55,603 nt of DNA, from assembly GCA_028823415.1 (NCBI GenBank), contig JAPKBL010000025.1, forward strand, positions 1 to 55,603, read 5' to 3'. The stretch is from Mariniblastus sp. (GTDB lineage: Bacteria; Planctomycetota; Planctomycetia; Pirellulales; Pirellulaceae). Below are positions 44,361 through 53,986 of the stretch, piece after piece (positions within the stretch are counted from its first letter, which is position 1; every line of letters begins with the position of its first letter). Both the position numbers and the translations under genes were made by a program. Under the pieces are notes generated by a model. It was not told the origin of the DNA. It ran no database searches and saw only the letters and a program-made list of their open reading frames with translations.

Positions 44361-45350
44361 TTAACTTATATCTCGCAGCAGCGAGTCATTTCTAAATTTA
44401 TTCACAGCGTTCATCATTGCGGTCATAGATTGATAACGGTCGTTGGGGTTTTTCTCTAACGCCTTCAAACATATCGCTTCGAGGGTTTGCGGAATAACCC
44501 GGTGGGGTGCTGCAACTCTCGGCGAGGTAGGAGATTTGTTTACAATGTTATCGAACGTTTCTACAATATCCGCACCTCGAAACGGCTCTTGCTGCGCCAT
44601 CATTTCATACATGACAATGCCCAGACTGAAAATGTCCGTCCGTTCGTCGACCATTCGGTTACCGGTCACCTGTTCCGGCGACATGTACAATGGAGTCCCC
44701 CCACGCTGCCCTTTTGTTCCTTCGCCACCGTCGTTTGGCATTCCCCAAACCTTTGCAGCGCCCCAATCGATCAGGGTGACCTCGCCAAACATGCCGACAA
44801 TGATATTTTCCGGTTTTATATCCCGATGAATCACGCCCCTTGTGTGCGCGTAAGCGATCGCGTCGCCGACATTTGTTAAGATGCCCAGCAGATGATTCAG
44901 ATTAAAATTGATTTCATATTGGGACTCGCGCCGAGCAAGCCCAACGATGATTTCAAAGAGTGTTTTCCCCTCGATTTTTTTCATCGCAAAAAACCAATGG
45001 CCGTTGTCATCTTGCCCCAATTCGTACATAGGGACGGTCGCCGGATGTTGCAGTTGTGCCGTGATCCTGGCTTCGCGAATCAAGCGTCGAAGCTCCACTT
45101 CGTCGTCAAAAAATTCCTCGCGAAGCATTTTCAGGACAACCCGGCGTCCTAGATTGGTATCCTTGCAGGAGACAAGTCGAGCTTTTCCACCCGTACTTAA
45201 TTCAGAAAAGTGGGTGTACTTTTTGAAGGCGTTGGAGATCAAATTCGGTGGTTCGACCTCGATATCCGAGACGAAAATCATCGAAACCCGACCGCCGCCG
45301 TATTCACTTGTCCTGTCGCCGTATTCACTTGTTTTTTTAGGGGTATTCAT
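44361..45350 (-). CDS. Ser/Thr protein kinase, soluble, with DWG motif
   Basis: 329 residues from the ATG at 45348-45350, which overlaps the TPR gene's TGA stop as ATGA. The N-terminal TSEYG is duplicated. Kinase domain at about 46-325: a degenerate glycine-rich loop (STGGKARLV), Lys74 (VVLK), HRDIKPEN (Asp177), DWG (195-197) in place of DFG, MSPEQ. The catalytic Asp residues are kept, so activity is possible. No membrane segment, unlike the other two kinases. Coupling to the TPR/GYF_2 protein suggests that it is a substrate or scaffold. Confidence 0.88.
   Translation of the reverse strand: MNTPKKTSEYGDRTSEYGGGRVSMIFVSDIEVEPPNLISNAFKKYTHFSELSTGGKARLVSCKDTNLGRRVVLKMLREEFFDDEVELRRLIREARITAQLQHPATVPMYELGQDDNGHWFFAMKKIEGKTLFEIIVGLARRESQYEINFNLNHLLGILTNVGDAIAYAHTRGVIHRDIKPENIIVGMFGEVTLIDWGAAKVWGMPNDGGEGTKGQRGGTPLYMSPEQVTGNRMVDERTDIFSLGIVMYEMMAQQEPFRGADIVETFDNIVNKSPTSPRVAAPHRVIPQTLEAICLKALEKNPNDRYQSMTAMMNAVNKFRNDSLLRDIS
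45296..45332. repeat. 21-bp spaced direct repeat in the kinase N-terminus
   Basis: The 16-base CGCCGTATTCACTTGT occurs at 45296-45311 and 45317-45332, a period of 21 bases. It encodes the duplicated TSEYG (seven-residue period) and so is frame-neutral. Confidence 0.9.
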
Positions 45351-48300
45351 AGGTTGGGAGATTCTTTCCCATTTCGTTTGGCTGGCTCTCTGGATTCTAA
45401 TTCTACACCTGATAGGTTCCTCTGCGAGAGGTCGGAATGAAAGGCCTCTTGAATTGCAGGGAATATTTTTTCTGGCCTTTTCCATTTGCCCCAGTCGGCC
45501 CGCAGGAGTTTCATTTCTGGCGTAACGCGCCCGTCTCGAATCCAGTTTTTTAGGGTTTCAAAATGAACCGGTCCGTATTCTTTTTTTTCAGCGGATCGAA
45601 CGACCCACCAGTCGTGCGGAGGTGCGGCACTCCATTGATTCGCTTCATCGGGCAGTCTGCATCGTGGTCCGGTGACCGAGGGCCGGGTTGGGCGGAGGAA
45701 GGGCTTGGGGGCCTCCAGGAAACCCGGCCTTTTCTGTTGGCGATCCGCCAACCAAGAGAGGGCGTTTTGGATTTCTTTGTCGTTGGGGCGGAGTTTTGAT
45801 AGTTTGCTGAAATCCTTTTGTGCCTTGTTCCACTTTTCGTTGTGAACATTAGCGATGGCTCGGGCGTATCGCGTTGCGACGAGATGATTGGTGTCAGCGC
45901 GCATCAATTCCAAAACGTAGGTGAAATCCGCGATAGCCGGCGCATTGCGTCCCATTTGATAAAAGACTTTTCCGCGGGCAAACATAATCTCCGCCATTTC
46001 CCTCGGGAGCGTAAAGCGATGAATGGCTTTCGTCAGGCTGATCAGTGCTTTTTCTATTTTGCCTTGCATTACCAGAGCTGAGGCGCGCCCTGAGTAGGCT
46101 TTTGGGAGTTGGTCGTTTTGATGTAAAGCAAATTCAAAATCCTCAAGCGCTAGCTGAGGCTGATCAATTTTAAGATATGCCTGTCCCCTTTGAATGACCG
46201 GATCGACGTGGTGTGGCGATAAATCAATCGCGCGGGAAAAATTACCGATAGCAGCATGATGGTTTTGAAGGTGTGCATTGCAAATGCCACTCCTTCGATG
46301 GACATTGGGGTTGGCTGGGTCCAATGGAATCGAATTTTGAAATGCCCGGACTGATTTATCGAACTCTCCTGATTGTTGGTAGATTTCTCCGAGTAATACA
46401 TAGTTTCGCGAAGCAAACGGGGCCAGTCGGATTGCTTTAAGTAAATCGGATTTTGCTTCCTCTCCCTTACCGACCGCATTGTGAGAAATGGCTCGATCGA
46501 ACCGGAGCTGGGATTGGGTTGTGGGCGGAAGGTTTTTTGCTTTCAACGCGGCTGTCAAATCGACGATTGCGGCTTTGTGATTTTTCCGTTGGTTTAAAAT
46601 CTGAGCACGGCTCTGTTTCGCAGAAATGTTTTTTGGTTCTGATTCTAAAACCTGGTTGTAGTCTGCCATTGCTTCTGTTGACAAGTCGCGGATTTGAAGG
46701 CTTCGCCCGCGTTGCAGAGCGAATTCTGGATCAACCCCTGGTCCATTCATGATTTTTTTATCAAAGAATTGGTAACTCTTTTCAGCAATTTGTTTAGCCA
46801 TTTGACCAACTTCACGCGGCGGTGGAGTCCGCACGGAAAGAGAATTCCGCAGTGCTTCATTGACGGATACCCAGTCTTCGCCAGCCTCATGGATTCTTGC
46901 AATTTGTAGCCACGAAGCTGTATTGGACGGATTCAGAGATGCGGAATTCCGCAAGTCTTCGAGTGCAGGTTTTGGTTTTTTCAGCGATCGATAAACTTGA
47001 GCTCGGCGTCGCAGGAAATCAGACTTTTTTAAACGGTCGCTCTCCAAATCGATCGCCTTGGTGAGTGCTGCGATCGCATCTTCCGGGCACGATCGGTTTT
47101 GGTGAATTCTTGCAAGCAATGCAAACGACTCAGGATTCGTCCCGTTTCTCCGGATTGAGGCCTCACAGTCTTTGAGAGCATTGGGAATGTCGTCGCCAAC
47201 GAGAAAAGCGCGGCTGCGAATCAGGTAAGCTTCGTCTTCGCGACCGAGGTCGAGCTTGAGCGCGCGCTTTAAGCGTCGATGAGCTAGATCCAGTCGTTTT
47301 TCCTCGACGGCCAGCGCGGCCGATTTTAGGAGCACTGGTAAATCGGCGCGACATTGCTGAAGATGTTTTTTGAAATCCTGTAAAGCGAGAGTGTTGCAAT
47401 CAATCGCCGCGAAACACTCACCTCGCTCGCGGAAGACGCTGGTCCCTTTGGGTTGGTTTTGAATCAATGTGGAAAGTGTTTTGATAGCCAATTCGAATTC
47501 GCCGATCGACCGAAGTAACTTACAAACGGTGAGGTTTGTATCTGGGTTCTCACCGGCTAATGACATCAGTGTTCGAATATCATGCCTTGCGGCGTCGATA
47601 TCATCTTCGCGGAAATTTAGCATCGCGCGAATCTTTAATGCGTAAGCTTGGCATTCTTGTTCGCCTTTTAATGCCGCAGCGCACAGTTCCCGAACGTCGT
47701 GTTCGTCGAGAAAGTTATATTTAAGTTCGGCCAAGCCCATCGATGCATTGGGGTGCCCCGGTTCTTTTTTGAGGGCGAGATGAAAGTCTCGCTTTGCTTT
47801 TTCGAATTGTCGTGCTTTGAAATAAACCCAGCCACGATCAAAAAAGAGATCAGCGGTATCGTGTCCCTCCTGGATCTGCGTTCGATAGTAAGCGCTCGCG
47901 CTTTGTGAATAAGCGGCCATGAGGGATTGGTATTGGTCTTCATCATCGGCGGCAATTTTGTCGGCATGATTAAGATCATCGAATGCAGTCGGCCACTTGG
48001 TTTGCTCTCCGCGGGCAGCGGCACGCCAAGCGTACGTTTGTGGTTCTTCCCAGCCCAAATCAATGGCAAGTGTGCAGTCTTTTTCGGCGCGTGGGAAATC
48101 TAAGTTTTTTAAGTGGGTATATCCACGAAGCGAGTAGCATTCGCCACTATTTTCAGTCGGCAAGTCGATGACTGCACGATTAAGATGGGTCAAAGAAGCT
48201 TCGAAATCCCCAAGTTCAATGAATTCAAGCGCTCGTTGGGTCGCTTCATTAATTTGTGAGTCGGCCTCATCCAGCGGAACTGAGTGAAAGTCATCGACGG

Positions 48301-48550
48301 CACTGGCTGACTGTATCGGCTGGTCGAGCAACGCGTTGGTGTCGGTTTTCCTTCGTCTGTTTTTTTTAACAATCAGAATTGGCTCTTCGATGGCCTCTTC
48401 TGATTCAAATCTACCTAATGCTCCATCTACATCAATGCTGATGCGAAAATCTGCCGGTTCGTGCTCGGGCACTAGACTCCAATCGCAATTTTCGCAATTG
48501 ACGGCAAAATCAGTGATCTTACTGCTACATTGCGGGCATTGGTTGATCAT
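45347..48550 (-). CDS. zinc-ribbon/TPR/GYF_2 protein
   Basis: 1067 residues. N-terminal zinc ribbon (Cys5, Cys8, Cys19, Cys22: CPQCSSK...CENCDW), about 20 or more TPR units between 85 and 930, and a C-terminal GYF_2-type domain at about 985-1050 (WWVVRSAEKKEYGPVHFETLKNWIRDGRVTPE). No signal or membrane segment. Large TPR solenoids make multi-protein scaffolds. The stop overlaps the kinase start (ATGA), a sign of translational coupling. GYF_2 occurs in many planctomycete membrane proteins; here it lacks a membrane helix. Confidence 0.87.
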   Translation of the reverse strand: MINQCPQCSSKITDFAVNCENCDWSLVPEHEPADFRISIDVDGALGRFESEEAIEEPILIVKKNRRRKTDTNALLDQPIQSASAVDDFHSVPLDEADSQINEATQRALEFIELGDFEASLTHLNRAVIDLPTENSGECYSLRGYTHLKNLDFPRAEKDCTLAIDLGWEEPQTYAWRAAARGEQTKWPTAFDDLNHADKIAADDEDQYQSLMAAYSQSASAYYRTQIQEGHDTADLFFDRGWVYFKARQFEKAKRDFHLALKKEPGHPNASMGLAELKYNFLDEHDVRELCAAALKGEQECQAYALKIRAMLNFREDDIDAARHDIRTLMSLAGENPDTNLTVCKLLRSIGEFELAIKTLSTLIQNQPKGTSVFRERGECFAAIDCNTLALQDFKKHLQQCRADLPVLLKSAALAVEEKRLDLAHRRLKRALKLDLGREDEAYLIRSRAFLVGDDIPNALKDCEASIRRNGTNPESFALLARIHQNRSCPEDAIAALTKAIDLESDRLKKSDFLRRRAQVYRSLKKPKPALEDLRNSASLNPSNTASWLQIARIHEAGEDWVSVNEALRNSLSVRTPPPREVGQMAKQIAEKSYQFFDKKIMNGPGVDPEFALQRGRSLQIRDLSTEAMADYNQVLESEPKNISAKQSRAQILNQRKNHKAAIVDLTAALKAKNLPPTTQSQLRFDRAISHNAVGKGEEAKSDLLKAIRLAPFASRNYVLLGEIYQQSGEFDKSVRAFQNSIPLDPANPNVHRRSGICNAHLQNHHAAIGNFSRAIDLSPHHVDPVIQRGQAYLKIDQPQLALEDFEFALHQNDQLPKAYSGRASALVMQGKIEKALISLTKAIHRFTLPREMAEIMFARGKVFYQMGRNAPAIADFTYVLELMRADTNHLVATRYARAIANVHNEKWNKAQKDFSKLSKLRPNDKEIQNALSWLADRQQKRPGFLEAPKPFLRPTRPSVTGPRCRLPDEANQWSAAPPHDWWVVRSAEKKEYGPVHFETLKNWIRDGRVTPEMKLLRADWGKWKRPEKIFPAIQEAFHSDLSQRNLSGVELESREPAKRNGKESPNL

Positions 48551-48989
48551 TTGATACTTTTATACGAGGTTGCTGAGGCACTTTTCGGTGGATAAATACC
48601 CAATTTAACGAGAAAATCGTCCTGCTATTGATCCTTAATACTGACTGGTGAGTATTATCGGCGCGAGGGGCCACAGCGTCAAATTGAGTTCGGTTTCTCA
48701 CGTGTGTTAGAGCGTTTTTCCGACTTTTCGATTAGGGCAGTCTACCCGCAAGGGCTACCAATCCTCAATAACGTTGGAATGATTGCAGAGGTTAGGAAAT
48801 TGGGCTCAAAACTGAAACCAGATGCGACCAAGGCCCATTTCACCGTGTAAAGTCAAATATGCTGGATTTGCAGTAACTTTTAGGTTTATTCGGTGTTAAA
48901 AGGGTATTGAATTCGGTCAAATGTAGGACACGGATACCCTAACCACGGGTCTCCCTAGATCCGGATATCGCGAAATCCGTCTTTTTTGG
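48551..48989. other. divergent promoter region, TPR gene and EF-hand gene
   Basis: About 440 bases. It has a hairpin-forming repeat TAATACT/AGTATTA at 48636-48657 and a hairpin CGGAT/ATCCG at 48962-48979 directly followed by TCTTTTTT, resembling a weak terminator or attenuator in front of the EF-hand gene. No gene was supported. Confidence 0.5.
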
Positions 48990-50261
48990 ATGTTAGCCAG
49001 AACGAGTCAGACAATGATAATTAAAAATTCTCAATTAGTTCTCAACATGAGCCGGTTGATCTTGGCTCTTATTGTGATGGTATTCTGCTCTCAAGTTGCT
49101 TCGGCGCAGAATTTTGATTTAAGTGCGTATTTGAAACGCAAGGATGTTAATTCAAACGGCAAACTTGAGCCAAATGAGATGTCTGACAATACCAGGAGCT
49201 ATCTCAAGAAGAACGGGTTTAACCCTGAAAAGTCGGTCACCATCAGTAAAGTTTTGTCGAAATTGAGCAAAGAAAAAGCGAAGCGAGAGGTGACAGAAAG
49301 CAAGATGAATCGCATGCGAAAGGTTCCCGGATTTGGCGTCGAAAAAGAGGAATCTGAATCGGGGGTTGCTCGCTTTGGGACAGCATCCACTGAGACTAAA
49401 GGGAATCCAAGCAAAAAAACGACGTACAGCGAAAGTGTCAATCGCCAAGTAGATTCAACACTCAGTCGGTACGATCGCAATAAGGACGGTAGCCTCGACC
49501 GAGAGGAAATGGGCAGAGCTCGTTGGGGCAGTCCTACGCCGCAGGAAAGCGACACAAACAAAGATGGCCGACTCTCTCGAAGCGAACTATCCGATCGCTA
49601 CGCATCGCGCGAGTCAGCCTATAGCAAATCTTCTAAATCTTCTAAAGCTTCCAGTTCCAGGGATTCCTCAAGAAGTTCAAGTTCTCAGAAAAGTTCGTCA
49701 TCTTCCTGGCGCCCGTCCTCGACACGGAGTTCAAGTTCTTCGAAAGACTCCAGCACTACGAAAAAGCCAGCATCTTCTTCAAGCAGTTCAGATTCAAGAG
49801 TTAAGTACGAAAAGTATGCGGCAAGTTTGATTGGCCAGTACGATGCAAACAAGGATGGCAAACTTAGTAGCGAAGAAACCAAAAAAATGCGGCGACCGCC
49901 GGTTGGGGCTGATCAAAACAAAGATGGCTTTATTACAAAATCCGAGTTGTTCGATAGTTTGAGCGGTGTAAATAAGCCGGCTGCGAAGTCGTCTAGCTCG
50001 GACGATTCTCGTAAGAGTACGGGCAACAGCAGTAGTTCTCGGTCTTCGAGGTGGGGGAGTTCGTCAAGTCGATCTCCATCTTCAAAAAGTAGTTCCGGCT
50101 CTTCCCGAGATTTTGAAAAATTTGATAAAAACGAAGATCGCCAAGTTCAAATGCATGAATTTTCGGCGAAGTGGGATGACAATACTGTCAAAGAATTCTA
50201 CGAAAAAGATAAAAACGGTGATGGCGTAATTACCATCAAAGAATGGGCCTCAAAGCAGTAG
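48990..50261 (+). CDS. exported Ser-rich EF-hand protein
   Basis: 423 residues from ATG 48990; a later ATG at 49047 begins an ideal signal peptide (SRLILALIVMVFCSQVASAQ) and is more likely the true start, as 48990 lies right behind a T run. Six well-formed EF-hand loops of calcium type occur (DVNSNGKLEPNE, DRNKDGSLDREE, DTNKDGRLSRSE, DANKDGKLSSEE, DQNKDGFITKSE, DKNGDGVITIKE) and one degenerate (DKNEDRQVQMHE). Two Ser-rich linkers of about 70 and 45 residues separate them. Calcium-binding extracytoplasmic protein of planctomycete type; partner unknown. Confidence 0.85.
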   Translation: MLARTSQTMIIKNSQLVLNMSRLILALIVMVFCSQVASAQNFDLSAYLKRKDVNSNGKLEPNEMSDNTRSYLKKNGFNPEKSVTISKVLSKLSKEKAKREVTESKMNRMRKVPGFGVEKEESESGVARFGTASTETKGNPSKKTTYSESVNRQVDSTLSRYDRNKDGSLDREEMGRARWGSPTPQESDTNKDGRLSRSELSDRYASRESAYSKSSKSSKASSSRDSSRSSSSQKSSSSSWRPSSTRSSSSSKDSSTTKKPASSSSSSDSRVKYEKYAASLIGQYDANKDGKLSSEETKKMRRPPVGADQNKDGFITKSELFDSLSGVNKPAAKSSSSDDSRKSTGNSSSSRSSRWGSSSSRSPSSKSSSGSSRDFEKFDKNEDRQVQMHEFSAKWDDNTVKEFYEKDKNGDGVITIKEWASKQ

Positions 50262-50325
50262 AACGATTGTTGCCGATGCATTTTACGGCCATCAATTTCA
50301 CGGGGACTTTTTTATCGGTTGACCC

Positions 50326-50754
50326 ATGGGAAAAAACAATCCTGGCACACCGGTCAGCGAGCCTGGCAAAGAAGTTCTTCTGGATCGTCTTCGCCTTGTT
50401 CTGTGGAGCGATCATCAAGGATTAGTCGCGACGCTTTTAGTAACCGTGCTATTGTCAGCCTCTGTTTATTTCGCTGTTCAGTGGAATGCAAGCAAAGGCC
50501 TTGTCGATATTGACGAGGCAACGCACACGCAATTTTTGTTTCAGGTTGATTTGAACACCGCCAGCGTGGGCGAATTGGCGCTTTTGCCCGGAGTTGGCCC
50601 CAAACTAGGGCAGTCGATTCTTGCCCACCGCGATGAACGTGGCCGCTTCAAGGACCACGCAGAATTACTCACTGTGCCCGGGATTGGAAAAAAAAAGTAC
50701 CAAGCGATTCGCCCGTTTCTATCACCCTTGGAGGGTCGTGAATCGCAGGAATAA
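50326..50754 (+). CDS. ComEA-like helix-hairpin-helix protein
   Basis: 142 residues. One N-terminal membrane helix (GLVATLLVTVLLSASVYFAV, about 32-51), then a tandem helix-hairpin-helix DNA-binding region (about 75-133): LNTASVGELALLPGVGPKLGQSIL and LLTVPGIGKKKYQAIRPFL. Domain and order match ComEA, which binds incoming DNA in competence, but no other com genes are near. It starts 64 bases after the EF-hand gene. The DNA-binding fold is confident; the competence role is inference. Confidence 0.85.
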   Translation: MGKNNPGTPVSEPGKEVLLDRLRLVLWSDHQGLVATLLVTVLLSASVYFAVQWNASKGLVDIDEATHTQFLFQVDLNTASVGELALLPGVGPKLGQSILAHRDERGRFKDHAELLTVPGIGKKKYQAIRPFLSPLEGRESQE

Positions 50755-50905
50755 TCTAGTCAGCTATGCCAAGACTTAGGTTTTATTAGATATGCTGGCG
50801 TTGGTTCGCGTGACGATTGGTTGGCCGTTTCTTGATGAAGCCTAGCCGTGTCGGGATTTACCAATAAACTATAAGTTTAGGCCTCGTAGAAATTCGTCGT
50901 TAATT

Positions 50906-52969
50906 ATGTTTAAACTTACCTCGCCATTCGAACCTGGTGGTGACCAGCCACAAGCGATTAAGACGCTGGTTGAGCAAATTAAAGCATCCAAAAAGCATCA
51001 GATGCTGATGGGAGTCACGGGTTCGGGTAAGACGTTTACCATGGCGAACGTCATTCAGCAAATTCAAAAGCCGACTCTTGTGATATCTCACAATAAGACT
51101 TTGGCTGCCCAGCTCTACTCTGAGTTTAAAGATTTTTTCCCCCATAATGCTGTTCATTATTTCGTCAGCTATTACGACTATTACCAGCCGGAAGCCTATA
51201 TTCCTCAACGTGATATTTACATCGAAAAGGATGCATCGATCAATGAGGATATTGACCGGCTCAGGCTTGCCACGACGAGCTCACTAGTCAGTCGAAAAGA
51301 CGTCATCATTATCGCAAGTGTTTCCAGTATTTATGGACTTGGCTCACCGGAGGATTATCGAACGATGATGGTTGCGCTCAAAGTGGGCGATTCGATTGAT
51401 CGCGATAAGATGCTTTCGAAATTTGTGGATATTCAATACAAGCGGAACGACATTTCGTTTGAGCGTTCGACGTTTCGCGTTCGCGGAGACAGCGTGGAGA
51501 TATGGCCGTCCTACGAGGAGTTTGCTTATCGAATCGAATTTTGGGGCGACGACATTGAGCAGATTTCCGTTATCAATCCACTCACCGGTGAGTCGATATC
51601 TTCAGAATCTGAGGTGTACATTTATCCTGCGAAACATTTTGTGACGTCCGAATCGAGAATCGCCGAAGCGGTAAAACTGATTCGCTTGGAGCTCAAAGAG
51701 CAGCTCGATTTATTCCAAAAAGAGGGAAAGCTTCTCGAGGCTCAGCGATTGAACGCGCGGACGCGATTTGACATTGAGATGATGGAGCACGTTGGCCATT
51801 GTCCGGGAATTGAAAACTACAGTCGTCATTTGGCGGGACGAGAAGCAGGTGAGCAGCCGGAAACACTTTATAATTTTTTCCCCGATGACTTCTTGCTATT
51901 TGTCGATGAGTCTCACGTGACTTGCTCGCAGGTAAAGGCAATGTATGCCGGTGATCGCAGTCGCAAAGAGACGCTGGTTGCTCATGGTTTCCGTTTGCCC
52001 AGCGCGATGGACAACCGACCTTATAAATTTGAAGAATGGGAAAAACGGCTGAAACAAGTCGTTTATGTCTCGGCAACGCCGTCGGATTACGAACTAGAGA
52101 AAACGGGTGGCGAGGTGGTCGAGCAGATCATTCGGCCGACCGGGTTGTTGGATCCGGTCGTCGAGGTCGTGCCTGCAAGCGGTCAGGTGGCTCACTTGTT
52201 AGAGCAGGTGAGGGAACGGCGGGATCTGGGAGATCGAGTTTTGGTTACGGCCTTAACCAAACGGCTCGCGGAAGATCTTTCTTCGTATTTGTGCGAAAAT
52301 GGAATTGCAAGTAAATGGCTCCATAGCGAATTGGACGCATTTGAGCGAGTCGAATTGCTGCGTGATCTAAGGCTTGGGCGATACCAGTGTCTCGTTGGGG
52401 TTAACTTGTTGCGAGAGGGTCTGGATTTACCGGAAGTGAGTTTGGTCGCGATTTTGGACGCTGATAAGCAAGGCTTTTTGAGAAGTGAAACTGCGCTTGT
52501 CCAGACGATTGGCCGTTCGGCTCGAAATGCGAATGCCAAGGTTATTCTCTACGGTGACAAAGTAACCGAAGCGATGAAGAACGCGATGCACGAAACCGCG
52601 AGAAGGCGCGCTATGCAAGAGGCTTATAATAAGGAGCATGGCATTACGCCCCAAACGATCTTTAAAGAGATTTCTTCCGGAATCGGAGCCGATCTCAAGA
52701 ATCGACGTGAGGCTAACGACGCTGCTAGAAAAACGGAAGATACGGTTTACATTACCGAAGAGTACATTAACGATTTGCAAACTGAGATGCTGCAGGCTGC
52801 CGAAGATCTCGAATTTGAGCGGGCCGGGATATTGAGGGATCGGATAAGTCAGCTCCAAGAAGCAGTAGGTCAACCACTGTCATCTGTCGACGAGGCGAAA
52901 TCCAAGGGCCGAAAGGGCCGGCGGCGAAAAAGTACAAAGGTTCCGAGGCCTCGGAAAAAGCCGTCTTGA
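50906..52969 (+). CDS. uvrB: UvrABC system protein B
   Basis: 687 residues. Damage-recognition helicase of nucleotide excision repair, partner of UvrA and UvrC. Walker A GVTGSGKTFTM at about 37-47, the beta-hairpin YYDYYQPEAYIP, DEAD-like FVDESHVT, motif VGVNLLREGLDLPEV, QTIGRSARN and the C-terminal UVR motif (INDLQTEMLQAAEDLEFERAG) are all intact. Basic C-terminal tail (KGRKGRRRKSTKVPRPRKK). Convergent with pfkA, with only 27 bases between stops. Confidence 0.97.
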   Translation: MFKLTSPFEPGGDQPQAIKTLVEQIKASKKHQMLMGVTGSGKTFTMANVIQQIQKPTLVISHNKTLAAQLYSEFKDFFPHNAVHYFVSYYDYYQPEAYIPQRDIYIEKDASINEDIDRLRLATTSSLVSRKDVIIIASVSSIYGLGSPEDYRTMMVALKVGDSIDRDKMLSKFVDIQYKRNDISFERSTFRVRGDSVEIWPSYEEFAYRIEFWGDDIEQISVINPLTGESISSESEVYIYPAKHFVTSESRIAEAVKLIRLELKEQLDLFQKEGKLLEAQRLNARTRFDIEMMEHVGHCPGIENYSRHLAGREAGEQPETLYNFFPDDFLLFVDESHVTCSQVKAMYAGDRSRKETLVAHGFRLPSAMDNRPYKFEEWEKRLKQVVYVSATPSDYELEKTGGEVVEQIIRPTGLLDPVVEVVPASGQVAHLLEQVRERRDLGDRVLVTALTKRLAEDLSSYLCENGIASKWLHSELDAFERVELLRDLRLGRYQCLVGVNLLREGLDLPEVSLVAILDADKQGFLRSETALVQTIGRSARNANAKVILYGDKVTEAMKNAMHETARRRAMQEAYNKEHGITPQTIFKEISSGIGADLKNRREANDAARKTEDTVYITEEYINDLQTEMLQAAEDLEFERAGILRDRISQLQEAVGQPLSSVDEAKSKGRKGRRRKSTKVPRPRKKPS

Positions 52970-52996
52970 TAAATTGCCAATGTTGCTCGTGGAATG

Positions 52997-53986
52997 CTAC
53001 GGGGCCATTTCATTGAATACGGCGAGTAAGTCGAGTGAGACGGGGCGATGCGATGCATAGGTTTCTTCGAAGGGAACCGAGACGCAATGATCGTCGCGGG
53101 TGCCGATCATGACGCCGTTCTCACCGGCGAGAATCGCCTTGACCGCTCCGTTGCCCATTTGAGTTGCCCGTCTTCGGTCTTCTGGAGTCGGACTGCCCCC
53201 TCGTTGTAAATGCCCAAGCACAATCGTGCGGGTTTGAAATGGGCAGTCATGCTGTTTTAGTTGCGTGTTGATAAGTTCGGCGCCGCCTTTTTCATCTCCC
53301 TCGGCGATGACCATAATTGCCATCGTTCTTCCCTGGTTTTTCAAACGGTTAAGGTGCGAGATGATCTCTGTAAAATTAGTATCGGTTTCAGGAATTGCCA
53401 CGACGTCCGCCCCCGCCGCCATTGCGGTGTAGAGTGCAATGTAACCACTGTGTCGCCCCATGACTTCGACTAGGAACATTCGGTCGTGGCTCGATGCGGT
53501 ATCCCGTATTTTATCGACGGCCTCGACTGCAGTTTGGACAGCGGTGGAAAAGCCGATGGTGTAATCGGTTCCCATGAGGTCATTATCAATCGTGCCCGGA
53601 CAGCCGACAATTTGACCGTCCCAGTGCTTACTCAAAGCGGTCGCGCCGTTGAACGTGCCGTCACCGCCAATTGGAATGATCGCATCAATTTGATTTTTTC
53701 TGAGCATGTCTGCGGCGGCAAGTTGTCCACTGTCGGTTCGGAATTCCTCACTGCGACTGCTACGCAAATGGGCCCCACCGTGTGCTGCCCAAGTGGTCAC
53801 TCGATAAGGAGTTAGGTGGGATTGGCCATCGGAATCCACAAAGAACTCTCCGTGGATCATCCCGTGGTAGCCACGCATAATGCCAACGACCTCGTGGCCA
53901 TGAACTGTTGCGGTGCGAACAACGGATCGGACGCAAGCATTCATCCCCGGGGCATCGCCGCCACTGCAAAATACGCCAATTCTCAT
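52997..53986 (-). CDS. pfkA: 6-phosphofructokinase
   Basis: 329 residues from the ATG at 53984-53986; a TTG lies 12 bases earlier. ATP-dependent phosphorylation of fructose 6-phosphate. GGDAPGMNA at the N-terminus, PIGGDGTFNGA (nucleotide-binding; GGDG rather than the GGDD of PPi enzymes), PGTIDNDLMGTDYTIGFSTA (catalytic) and EVMGRHSGY, LGHLQRGGSPT are all present. PGTIDND rather than PKTIDND also favours ATP over PPi. Overlap with uvrB is absent; stand-alone gene. Confidence 0.95.
   Translation of the reverse strand: MRIGVFCSGGDAPGMNACVRSVVRTATVHGHEVVGIMRGYHGMIHGEFFVDSDGQSHLTPYRVTTWAAHGGAHLRSSRSEEFRTDSGQLAAADMLRKNQIDAIIPIGGDGTFNGATALSKHWDGQIVGCPGTIDNDLMGTDYTIGFSTAVQTAVEAVDKIRDTASSHDRMFLVEVMGRHSGYIALYTAMAAGADVVAIPETDTNFTEIISHLNRLKNQGRTMAIMVIAEGDEKGGAELINTQLKQHDCPFQTRTIVLGHLQRGGSPTPEDRRRATQMGNGAVKAILAGENGVMIGTRDDHCVSVPFEETYASHRPVSLDLLAVFNEMAP

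Noticed and set aside
44908..45525. 205-residue plus-strand ORF opposite the kinase/TPR junction
   Set aside because: Ser/Arg-rich composition and complete overlap with a recognisable kinase make it an antisense shadow.
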